Assembly (NCBI GenBank): GCA_022264855.1
Contig: JABYQU010000004.1
Coordinates: forward strand, 992,001 to 1,056,000
DNA: 64,000 bases
Reading direction: 5' to 3'
Source: Lenzites betulinus
Lineage: Eukaryota; Basidiomycota; Agaricomycetes; Polyporales; Polyporaceae
Of the stretch, positions 19,443 to 29,200 are shown piece after piece. Numbering within the stretch: position 1 is the first letter of the stretch; each line of letters starts with the position of its first letter. The translations under genes were made by a program, and so were the position numbers. The notes under the pieces are model-generated. The model saw only the letters and a list, made by a program, of their open reading frames with translations. It ran no database searches and had not been told where the DNA came from.

Positions 19443-21898
19443 ATGTCGAACGACCAACGCCGCGAACAGTCGCGCCACGCGCTCGAAGAGGAGCTCCGCA
19501 TTGCCGTTCTGCCGGATGCCGCCGACGAAGATGTCGAGGAGAGGGCGCGCGGGGCTCTGGCCCAACTGGTGCGCTCCCCCCCCCTCTTGCCTGGCGGACT
19601 CCGCGATCACTGACGCCTCCCTACCCACAGGACGAGCTCGTGCTCCTGACCGAACGGCCAGGCACGGTCCGTCGCTTCGCCGACGAGCTCTATACCCACT
19701 TCGCGGACTTCGCGACGGGCATGGGAGATCCGCCGGCGGACCACCCCGACGACTACCCCTGGGTCCACCCTCTTTTCGTCCGCGCGTGGGCTCGCGCGAC
19801 CGGTGCGCCGCTCCCGGAGTCTGTCGTTGCCGCGCGGGCTACTCCAGCTGCCTCGGCGCAGCCCCCTTCGTCGCCCGCGCCCGTCCCCGTTCGCACTTCC
19901 GGGCGCCTCCGCGCGCGCAGTCCTTCCACCGCCGGCGCCGCCTCCAGCAAGCGTCCGCGCCCTTCCTCCTCCCCCGAACCCACGGCCCCGCCTGCGAAGC
20001 AGCCGAAACGCGATAAAGGTAAGGGTAGGGCCCTGCCGCAGGAGGATCCGCCGGCTGCTTCCGCGTCCGAGACCGACGACCCCATCGCGTCGATCCCCAC
20101 ACGCGCGTCGACGTCCAAGCTCCTCCCCGTGGAGAAGAAGGCGGGGTACCGCCGCGCACCAAAGAAGAAGACGGTCCGAATCGAGGCTCCTGCTCCGCGG
20201 AAACGTCGTACCGGCCTTCCCCAGCTCTCGCCGCCGGTCTACCCGCGTAAGGCGCGGCTGCCAAATGATCGCATGAAGCGCGTAAGTCCCCTCAGCCTCG
20301 TTCTCCGTTCGCCGGCTAACAATCCCCTTGGCCCCCCTCCTTTTCGCAGTGCACTGGTTGCCGGGGCCGCGAGCCTGACGGTAGCGAAATGCGCTGTATT
20401 ATGCGCGAAGGGCTCGACCGGTGCGACCGCTGCTGGTACGGCCGGCAGTCTTGCCATCTAATCAACCCGGTCAAGGCCTCCGGGAAGATGGCCGCGATCC
20501 AGGGTCGGGGCTACGCGGACTGGTACCGCTCGAAGGGATACTCGTACGGTGCGCCCTCCCCTTCTATTCTTCTCCGCGCTCTGCTCGAGCTCCGAACGCT
20601 GACTTCCTACTTCGCGTAGCGGCCCCGCCTATCGCCCGCGAGGTCTTCAACGTCTGCCACATCCGCGGCTCCAAGCACCTCATCCCGCCCTGGGTCGTCG
20701 AGGAGCTTACGCAGGAACTGGGTCGCCCGCCCGTCTATCCGCTCCCTCCGCAAGACCCCGTCGCTTCCGGTACCGAATCCGCGAGCGGCGACGATTCCGA
20801 CCAGGGTTCCGCCCAGTCCGCCGGAGAAGAAGCCAGCGACGCGGAACCGGTAGAACCCCCTGTCGACGCTCCGGTCGCAGAGCCCCGTCCTCGCCCTCGT
20901 CCTCGGCCGGTGTCTGCCGCTGCCTCGACCTCCGTAGCTACCGCGAGATCCTCCGGCGCGGTCGAGAGGGCGTTCGGGGCTCACGGCTTCACCGTCGGGG
21001 TCCAAGGGGCTCCGCCGCTCTCAAAGCAAGGTCCGCCCTCCTCCTCACGCCGTCGCGCAAGACGCGAAACTAGTGCTGATGTCGCGATAGCCCCTCTCGG
21101 TAGCGGCGCTACGCCCGGCGCCGCTTCGACCTCGCTCGCGTCCGTCGGCGCGACCAGTGGCCAGACTGCCGATGCGCAGGCGCGTCCGCGAGAGGTACGC
21201 GTAGTTTCGCGATCCTTCAGCTGCCACTTGCTAACTTCTCTTGCTCTTTGTTTCCATAGGACCTCGAACTCCACCAAGAGGCGTCGGACGACGGCGACGC
21301 CGACGGACCCTTCGTGCCCTCGGCCTCGGCCGAAGATCCTCCCGCCTACTGGCCCGTCAGCGAGGCTAGCTTCCGCGACTGCGTCGACACCGAGGTCGAG
21401 TGGTTCCGCCGCGAGTTCACCCGCGAGTTCCGCCAGTCCCTGTCCAAGCAGCGAGCCAACCCACCCAACGAGCTCCCCGGTCTCCCGCTCGACGACGTCG
21501 TCGCCTTCCGCATCTTGGCCCAGCAACAGGCCTTGTTCAAGGCGCGGTCCGACGCCTTCGGCACCCTGATGGCCGGGGCTTCTCGCGGCATGGCCGACTA
21601 CTTGGAGCAGTCGAGCAAGTTCCTGGACAAGGCCTTCCAACACGTCGACGCCCAGCTCGCTGCGCTGGCGAACGGTTCCGCCGAGCCGGAGCGCGGTTCC
21701 GCTGAACTGGAGCACGGTTCCGCCGCCTTCGAGCGCGAGTCCTCTGCCTTCGCGCGCGGTTCCTCCGTCGACGCTGCCTCCTCTGCGGGCCCCGTCGCCG
21801 GTCCTTCCTCGCTCCGCCAGGTTCCGCTGCCCGGCTCCTCCGCCGGAGCCGGAACGTCCGCGAACGCCGAGTCCGCGACTCGCTCCAGTCCTTCTTGA
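19443..21898 (+). CDS. Antisense gene C in the Gypsy element: 729-aa protein with a Cys-cluster (zinc-knuckle-like) and disordered regions
   Basis: Five exons (19443-19568, 19631-20281, 20350-20548, 20620-21194, 21260-21898) join in phase, with 2,190 nt coding. Introns are 62-71 nt with GTGCGC/GTAAGT/GTGCGC/GTACGC donors and CAG/TAG acceptors. The N-terminal ~75 residues are folded-looking (FADELYTHFADFATG). A long Ser/Pro/Arg/Lys disordered region with basic patches follows. Then a Cys cluster (residues about 260-297: CTGCRG, then C, then CDRC, then C) has the look of the Cys-rich 'CxxC...CxxCxxxxxxC' modules common in agaricomycete hypothetical proteins. The C-terminal part is helical (FRREFTREFRQSLSKQ) and ends in Ser/Ala/Glu repeats. 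I infer a nucleic-acid-binding protein. It converges on pol, 321 bp apart. Confidence 0.65.
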
Positions 21899-22219
21899 GT
21901 TCCGGAACGCGTTGGCGTCCGAGGAGGTCTTCCGGCTGTACAGGTTAGCTCGCTCTCGTCTTCGCCCGCCGTCGCTCCGTCCTACTGTCCCTACGTAACC
22001 GCACCAGTCCATATAGTTCGTCCGTACACCAGCGAGAAACAGTTAAGCACCGAAATGAGTGTAAGAAAGCCGCGTAGATCGGCGGAAGAGGTACGTGTAT
22101 TGATGAAGTGAAAGGCTTGTAAGTACAAGAAGGGAAAGGGCAGTGGCCCGAAGTCCAAAACGAATGTAATACTAGCTTCTCGTATCGAAAGCGTCTCGTC
22201 CGTAGCGAGCGTAACAGGC
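21899..22219. other. Convergent spacer between antisense gene C and pol
   Basis: 321 bp between two convergent stop codons. It presumably holds 3' UTR sequence for gene C on the plus strand and for pol on the minus strand. No gene is visible. Confidence 0.4.
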
Positions 22220-25200
22220 TTACTGGTCCTCCTCCGCGGACTCCTCTTCCGCGATTGCGTGTTCTGGGGAGAGGATTTCCGGCTCCGGTACGTCTTCGCC
22301 ATCGTCGTCGGAGCCCACTAGCTCCGCTAGGCGTTTGTCCGAAATGTCCGCGAAGTTCGGTGGCAGCGGTATCTCCGTACGCGCTAGGTAGGGGATCAGG
22401 CGAAAGGCACCGACCGCGCGATGCAGAACGGAGCCGTCGAGTTCGCACAATACGTAGGCCCCTCCGCGGTTCCTCGATATCACCACTAAGGGTCCCGTGT
22501 ACCGCGCGCGCATCTTGCGATTGAGGGACTTCTCGATCTGCGTGTGTCGCATCAGTACGAGAGCTCCCGCTTTGAAGTCGTAATCGCGGATCGTGTGCTG
22601 GTGGTCGCGCTCGAACTTCCGCGCCGCTTCCGCACGGGCGCGGAATACCTTCGAGTTGAGCCGTACAAGCTGTTCGTGCCGCCGTTGTAGCTCCACCGCG
22701 CGCCGCGCTATGAGATCGCCAGTGCTGATGAGGCTGTCGGGAGCTGGCAAAAGGTACGTTGCCTCTACGATGTCTAGGGGCAGGACTGGGTGACAGCCTG
22801 TGACTGCGAAGTATGGTGAACAGCCCATTCGCTTTCGGACAGTGACCCGTTCCGCCCAGAACGCGAAGTGAGCCCCTTGCGCCCACTTGTGCTGTTCGCC
22901 GCCTACGATCTTGTAGAGGACCTGACGTGTGTCGAAGTGGGAGTGCTCCACTATGCCGTTCGCTTTGGAATTGTAAGGCGAGATGGAAATGTGGTGGATC
23001 TTGAATCGCTTCTGCAGGTCTCGTACCGCGCTGACGAACGCGGCGCCGTTGTCCGTTACGATCTCCGACATCGCCCCCCACCGGCAAAGTAAGTCCTGGA
23101 AGATGAAGTCCGCGAGGGTCTTCGCGGTTTCGGCGCGTAGCATACGCCATTCTGGCCACGCGGAAACCGAGCATCGCGCCGCGACTAGCATGGTGAATCC
23201 GCTGGACGTCGGCATCTTCATCGTGTCGATATACCACTTCGTGCAGAGTGCGCCAGGCGCCGCCACGACCGGAGGGATGAGTACCAGACGGTGTTGTCGC
23301 GTTTGGCAGATATGGCAGGTCCGCACGTACCACGTCGTGTCTTCGCGCATCGTCGGCCACCAGAATCGCTGTGCGATATGTTGGAGTGTCGCGTAGTGTC
23401 CGCGATGACCCATCTCGTCGTGCGCTGCGACCATGACTGCTAAACGTCTCTCCTTCCATACAATCACCTTGTGCTCGCCATGGACGTCCTTCTTCCACAG
23501 TCGGCTGCCGTCATAGAAGAAGCCCTGCGCGTACTTGATAAAGGTCGCGTATGCGGAGTCCTTGCTGAGATGTGCCGGTCGCTGAAGGGTCCTCAACCAG
23601 TCCTTCACGTCATTGAGACGTCTGTCCACTCGCGATGCGTGTTCCGAGTAGGGCATCGCCGGTGGGCCGTCCGGTATCGCGATCTCGTGTGTATGTTCTT
23701 CTGTCGCAAATCTGACCTTCGCGCGTGCCTTCGCCCTCGCCGTTCGCTGAGTGGTCGCTTCGGAGTTCGTGGTAGCACCCTCCCCCTCACTGAAATCTCG
23801 GCCGTCCTCGGTCGCGTCCACGAGGGCGAAGAGCTGTACGGGTGTCGAAACTGTTCGCGTGCCGCGCGAAGGTACTGGGAGGATGTGGTGTATGAAACCG
23901 TGTACTCGATCGATCCAGTCTTCGAAGTCGTCCAGGTCACTCGCGGGTGCATCCCCAGGCTGCGCGGGTCGTCTCGAAAGGCCATCAGGGCCATGCGACG
24001 TGCCGGGAACGTGAACAAGGTTGAAATGGAAGGTGAGGATGCCTAGGATCCAGCGATTGATGCTCGCGCCGGGCGCAAGATCGGGGTTCTGGAGCATGCC
24101 TTTGATGTACCGTGCGTCGACCTCCACGATGAGGTTACGAATGCCGACGAGGTAGATCTTGGTCGCCTGCAGCGCACGGAAAAGGCCATACAGTTCCAGT
24201 TTTGGTTGGGAAAACCGCGATTCGCGGTCGTTGAGGGTAATGGAGCCAAAGCGACTATAGAACCGCTTCCGTGGGTCTTCTTCGTCGCACTGGCAGAGGT
24301 GATATCCAACCGCGATGTATGAAGTGTCGACCGCTAGGATTACGGGGGCATGCGAATCGTAGTTGATCGCACGAAGTGCCGGAGACTCCAGTAGGGCCTG
24401 GCGGAGGTCGTTCATCGCGGCGAGTTGTGCTTCGCCGAACTCGAACGGTACGTCTTTTCGCGTAAGCTGTACCAGTGCGTTCGCGCGTTTCGCGAAGTTA
24501 CGAATGAAGATCCGCACGACCCCAATGGTCCCCAGAAAGGCTCGTACGTCCGATAGGTCTTTGCAGGGCCCCCAGTTGCGGATTACCGCGGCGCGGGACT
24601 CGTCCGGCAGTCGTCCTTCCGGGGTGCAGCGATGTCCGACGACCATGATTTCGCGGGCGCACAGAATGGACTTGGTTCCTGAGAAGGTCCCACCAGCGTA
24701 CTTCATTCGCTGGACTACGCGGTTGATGTTCCCGAAGTGCTCCCACACGAAGCGCCGGATTCCGCGGTTCTGCGGAATGGTTTCGTAGACTCCGTTCGCG
24801 TCGCGATAGTCGGATTCGGGTCCTTTGCAGGGCACATCGTCGATGTAGGGAGCTGTGAGGTCCGGGATCTCTGGGCGCAGGATATAGGTGACGTCCTCGT
24901 GAAAGATCGGCACAGAATTGGACCAGCCCATAGGCAGCGTACAGTGTCTGAGCGCGCCGAAAGGCGTCTGGAAGGTAGTGAGGTCTCGAGAGGATTCCGC
25001 GATTAGCCGCTCGTCGTAGCCCACGTAGAGGTCGAAGATCGCGCCGCAAGCGCGTCCCCCAAACTGTTCCGCGAGGTAGTCCGGCGTTGGCGGTACCCCT
25101 GAGTGTTGGATGGTAACGCGGTTCAGCGGCTCAAGACTGTGGACGATACGCAGCGAGTGTTTGTCCTTCTTGAGGACGCAGAACCATCGCGAACGGTAGG

Positions 25201-26203
25201 ACGAATTGGAGGGTTCGTAAACGCCAGCTGCGATCTTTCGCTTCAGCATTTCGCACACCTCCTTGTACAGTCCCGGTGGAATTGGTATGTTCTTCTCGAC
25301 CCACGGAGTATGCGGGAGGACGGGGAACTCGACGGGCGGAAAGAACTCGGCCTTAAAGCAACCGCGTTCTTCATCGCTCCATGCGAAGCCATCGTTGTGG
25401 AGGCTCATGAAGTGGTGCAGGAGCTTCTTCTCCTCCGGCCATAAAAAGTCGCCGCCGTGAGCCTTGTCGAACGCCTCCTTACGTTCCTGAGTATAACGCC
25501 CAGTCGGTGTGAACGGTGGAGGCGTCGGGGAGAGCGTGGGCATCGTGGCCAGCGGATCCCCAGTGATATTGCGCTCGATGCGGAACTGCTCCGGACACGT
25601 TCCGAGAACGGCGCGAACCTTCTGTGCGACGGGCTTGTACTTCTTCTTGGACTGGACATAGGCACTTGCAAGCCCTTCCTCAGTCGAAGCATCCGCCGCT
25701 ACACCAGGACCGACGTCCGTCCGCGGGGCCTCGCGGAGCTCGTTTGCTACCGTGCGCGAGTATACTACGCGGGAGCCCTTGTCCGTTCTATAGGAGAACG
25801 CGAACACACCGCTGGAGTGGGGATTGGGTTGCGCTGATTGCGAATATCGCGGGGTATCGCCTTCGCTAGTCTGCGCTGAGCTAGAGAAGGGTTTTACGGC
25901 TATAGGCCCGCGAGCAGTCGAGGCTGAGAAGGAAGGAAAGAGAGAGGGAGAAGGACAAGAGTACGAGTCATCGGACGGTTCGCTTTGTGGGTTTTGGGCG
26001 TGGAAATACGCTTTCGCTAGGCTCGGGAGTTGATCGCAGGCGGAGAGATAGAGAGCAGGCATAGGGAGGGAAGGATCGGAGAGCAGGGTATAAGCGCGAA
26101 TGCGCGGAACGTCGCCTTCTAGTTCTATGATAACGGCGATGTCGTCACTACCTTCCTCAGATAGTGGGTTCGGGTCGGACTGGCTCGGGGTTCGGACGGG
26201 CAC
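22220..26203 (-). CDS. pol: Gypsy pol polyprotein: reverse transcriptase, RNase H, integrase (1,327 aa)
   Basis: Copies the element RNA into DNA and inserts it. Order: an N-terminal extension; reverse transcriptase with motif A FDLYVGYDE (about residue 390) and catalytic YIDD (about 450); RNase H with ILAVDTS, LYGLFRAL and VHVPGTSHGPDGLSR (about 620-760); an acidic/basic linker; integrase zinc module H..H..C..C (about 929-965: AHDEMGHRGHYATL to CHICQTRQ); catalytic core D (WYIDTMK, ~991), D (TDNG, ~1049), E (GIVEHS, ~1086); and a GPY/F module (RYTGPLVVISRNRGGAY, ~1234). There is no chromodomain. All catalytic residues are present and the frame is unbroken. It overlaps gag by 47 nt and sits in the +1 frame, so expression by +1 frameshifting or reinitiation is likely. 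Confidence 0.95.
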   Translation of the reverse strand: MPVRTPSQSDPNPLSEEGSDDIAVIIELEGDVPRIRAYTLLSDPSLPMPALYLSACDQLPSLAKAYFHAQNPQSEPSDDSYSCPSPSLFPSFSASTARGPIAVKPFSSSAQTSEGDTPRYSQSAQPNPHSSGVFAFSYRTDKGSRVVYSRTVANELREAPRTDVGPGVAADASTEEGLASAYVQSKKKYKPVAQKVRAVLGTCPEQFRIERNITGDPLATMPTLSPTPPPFTPTGRYTQERKEAFDKAHGGDFLWPEEKKLLHHFMSLHNDGFAWSDEERGCFKAEFFPPVEFPVLPHTPWVEKNIPIPPGLYKEVCEMLKRKIAAGVYEPSNSSYRSRWFCVLKKDKHSLRIVHSLEPLNRVTIQHSGVPPTPDYLAEQFGGRACGAIFDLYVGYDERLIAESSRDLTTFQTPFGALRHCTLPMGWSNSVPIFHEDVTYILRPEIPDLTAPYIDDVPCKGPESDYRDANGVYETIPQNRGIRRFVWEHFGNINRVVQRMKYAGGTFSGTKSILCAREIMVVGHRCTPEGRLPDESRAAVIRNWGPCKDLSDVRAFLGTIGVVRIFIRNFAKRANALVQLTRKDVPFEFGEAQLAAMNDLRQALLESPALRAINYDSHAPVILAVDTSYIAVGYHLCQCDEEDPRKRFYSRFGSITLNDRESRFSQPKLELYGLFRALQATKIYLVGIRNLIVEVDARYIKGMLQNPDLAPGASINRWILGILTFHFNLVHVPGTSHGPDGLSRRPAQPGDAPASDLDDFEDWIDRVHGFIHHILPVPSRGTRTVSTPVQLFALVDATEDGRDFSEGEGATTNSEATTQRTARAKARAKVRFATEEHTHEIAIPDGPPAMPYSEHASRVDRRLNDVKDWLRTLQRPAHLSKDSAYATFIKYAQGFFYDGSRLWKKDVHGEHKVIVWKERRLAVMVAAHDEMGHRGHYATLQHIAQRFWWPTMREDTTWYVRTCHICQTRQHRLVLIPPVVAAPGALCTKWYIDTMKMPTSSGFTMLVAARCSVSAWPEWRMLRAETAKTLADFIFQDLLCRWGAMSEIVTDNGAAFVSAVRDLQKRFKIHHISISPYNSKANGIVEHSHFDTRQVLYKIVGGEQHKWAQGAHFAFWAERVTVRKRMGCSPYFAVTGCHPVLPLDIVEATYLLPAPDSLISTGDLIARRAVELQRRHEQLVRLNSKVFRARAEAARKFERDHQHTIRDYDFKAGALVLMRHTQIEKSLNRKMRARYTGPLVVISRNRGGAYVLCELDGSVLHRAVGAFRLIPYLARTEIPLPPNFADISDKRLAELVGSDDDGEDVPEPEILSPEHAIAEEESAEEDQ
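23772..23817 (-). promoter_or_regulatory. Internal copy of the polypurine-tract region (central-PPT-like) within pol
   Basis: Read on the minus strand, this segment repeats the 3' PPT region at 16974-17016 with about 4 mismatches over about 37 nt, including the purine run AGTGAGGGGGAGGG. It lies in the pol linker between RNase H and integrase (about codon 801). The match is too long for chance. The function as a second plus-strand primer is inferred from central PPTs in lentiviruses and yeast Ty1. Confidence 0.5.
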
Positions 26204-29200
26204 GAAATCGAGCCCGTCCCCGCGGAATGGTGGGGATCGTCGCGATTTGTCCAGTATTGGGGCACTCGATGGTGATGGTCTGGTCCTCGTTGTCGAAGTT
26301 CTTGATGACGCTCTTGGTTAGGACATCGAACGGCCTTCCGAGGAGCATGTCGTACGCCGCGTTACGAACGACGTGGACTTGCAAGTATAGGACAATTGTC
26401 GAGACCTTGAACGGCATGTTCCGCACCAAACCGAGCGACTTCTCGACCTCCCCGTTCGCGGATTGCATATTCAGCCGTATCGTGGGGTCGTACGAGAGCC
26501 CAAGATGGTGGCAGACGTGCTCCGACATCGCGACGATCATGCAACCAGGGTCGACGATCGCTTCTACGTACTCCTTGGTGTCGACGAGACCAACGATTGA
26601 TCGCAGCGCATGCGACTCCTTCGCGTTCTTCAGAGGAGGGCTCTCACCAGACGGGGCAACATCCCGAAGGTAGACATCGTAAAGGTCAGGGAGAACGTAA
26701 CCGCCAGGCTCCAAAGGTGTTCCGAAGCACGAGAGCTCTTCCGGTTCTGCTCCGTCCGCGGTCGAGGATCCTTCGACGCCAGCGAAGGCAACGGTCCTTT
26801 GGCCGGTGGGTGGGACTCGTCGCGGAGTGACCGCTTCGCGGAACTTCGCGCGGACCTCCGGCGCCAGTGAGAGGAGCTCCTCCGTTGAGACATTGATCAC
26901 GGGAGTCTTCATCATACGCTCGAAGACTGCGGCTGCGAGCCCTGGCTGGTAGACTGGTGCAATCGTGCGAAAGGCGCCGTCGCGCTCCTGTTCCTTCGGC
27001 TTCGCGGGCGGCGCTCCAAAGTTGCGTACGTTCGGGGGCGCGTAAGTCGCATCGCGCGCCTTCGCGAAAGGGTGTTCTGGTAGCGGTGGTTGGCCTTGGT
27101 CCGCCGGTGCGCGATACGGCGTCGCTGGGCGTTCCTGTTGTCGCGGCGGCTCGGGCACCTGGTTCTCCGTCGTCCGGATGGTTGCGTCGTGTACGGGTCG
27201 CTCGCGGTCCCCGGTCGCTACCGTTTCGCGGAAACGCAGAGCGGGTTCGAGATGCGGAGGGACCAGTCGCGCGGGTTGCCCAGTGGCGTTCGCCTTAGGG
27301 GGCGCGAAGGCCGCTGGCGAGCGCGAGGGTCCCGGGCGCGAGTCCGCGGAGCGTTCGCGGTTTTGAGGGCCTGGCGACGCAGGTCGCGATACCGGTCGCG
27401 AGCGCGGTTTTGGGAACGAGGGTACCTCCACGCCATCGAAGCGTTCCTTCCCCTTCTTGAGCATGTACAGCTCGTGCTCTAACTGTTGGATGCGGTCCTC
27501 CGCGGTGAACTGGAAGCTACTAATCCACGGTTCGACGTCCTCCGCGATCGCAAATACCATTTGGGCCGCTGGGGCTGCCTGCGCGGGGTTCTGACCTTGG
27601 CGAACACGTTCCCGTCGGTGCCATTCGTAGAGTCGGTCGCGCATAGTCAAACCGTCGAACCCAGGGAGCTGTCGCGGGAGGAACTGACCAGTAGGGAGCA
27701 CAATCAGCCCTTCCGGGTTACGCGAGCACTTCCCTTCGCGGATGTCAGTCTCCGCTGCCGGGCAGTTCCGCAGCATATGGTTCGCATCGCCGCAGTAGTG
27801 GCAGAAGCCGTTTGGTAGCGCGTTCGCCGCGAAACCGTTCCCTCCCTGCTGGAAACCTTGCGCTCCCTGCATCATGCCCTGGTAGTTAGGCGCGGGGCGC
27901 GCTCCGGCGTTCGGGGGTCCTAGAAAGCGATTCGCGGTCGCGGAAGCATTCGCATTGTTGCCACCTTGCGCGAGGAGCCGGAAGAGCGGCGCGAGATCCT
28001 CCACTTTGATGGTCGAAGAGTCCGCGGGCGTCGTAGTCGTAGGGGCCGCCGGGGCCACTTGGTACGACGCCGTCGTCGTTCCGTGCAGGATGAATTTCGC
28101 GGCCTCGTAGACTTTGGCCAGCTCGTAGGCCTCGTCTGGATGATGGTCTGGGTCTTTGAGCTGAAGGCGCTGCGCGACCTGGTCGTGAAGGGGGTTGCAG
28201 AGACCGCTGAAGAATAGTCTCGACTGCTCGAAGGTGGACATCTTGTTGTGCTGAATCAGGTAGGACGTCATGGCATAGAACGGCCGATAGAAGTCGCCGA
28301 GTTCGCTACTGGTGGTGATTGGAGCCTTACGGCGCGACTCGACCAGCTTGTCCACTTCGGCATTGGAGAACTTCCGCGTCTCGCTAGCGCCGGGGTGCGA
28401 AGCGTAGATCGCCGCGCGGAACTCCTCGAAGGTCTTCGTTTGGTCCTTGTACTCCTCCATCTCCTCGTAGAACTCCGACTCGCTGATCGGCACGTAGCGC
28501 GTGACCCACTTCTTCTGTACGTTGGGGTCCGTGATTCCCGCGATCTCGAAGAGGGTCTCGAGGTCCTGGAAGAACCTGCGAAGGTTCCGCGGCTCGCTAG
28601 AGTCAAAGGTGGGCGCGGTCGCATGACCGCGTGCCGGCATAGCACGGCGCATCGCGAAGTTGTTCTGTTCCGCCATCGAAGAGACTATAGATGGCTCGCG
28701 CGAGTGAGAGGATACGCTGGGGGTTTTACGCGTCGCGTTGCTGTCTGAAGACGATGGCTCTAAAGGAGTGAGGTTCGAGACTGCGGATTGCGGGCTACCG
28801 TATGGCGTCGCGTAGTTGACGAAGGACTCTTCGGCGCCTTCTGGGAGCGATTCGGGAAAGAGAGGCGGCGACGAGAGAATCGCGCGGTGTACGATAGCGT
28901 CTGCCGTGTCCTGTAGCCACTGGGTCGCGGACGGATCGGTTTCAAGCGCCTGGATGCTTTTCGCGAGTAGCGAAAAGAGTGGGTCTACTAGCGCCGGTAC
29001 CAAGTCCAGTACCAGTTGATTCCGAAGTCGCGAGACACCTCGTAGGAGCTGATCCACGAAGTCTTGTTGTTGAGGAGCAGTGAGGTTTGACTCGTCGTCG
29101 TTCGCGAGCGTCGCGTTTGAGGCCCACTCAGGTAGGGGGGCGGTTGCGATGACTGCGAGGGCGTCCGAGCGGATTCTAGCTGCAGTGGAGGCGCGGAGCG

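Noticed and set aside
18972..19628. 218-codon minus-strand frame in the Gypsy antisense region
   Set aside because: Arg/Gly/Ala-biased, overlaps the promoter and first exons of antisense gene C, no recognisable motifs; a GC-driven shadow.
20981..22012. 343-codon minus-strand frame opposite gene C
   Set aside because: In the same strand as pol and could be mistaken for an extra pol-side ORF, but it mirrors gene C exons codon for codon and crosses its last intron; low-complexity Gly/Glu/Arg composition.
21945..23498. 517-codon minus-strand frame
   Set aside because: Out-of-frame shadow of the integrase part of pol; the true pol frame carries all catalytic motifs.
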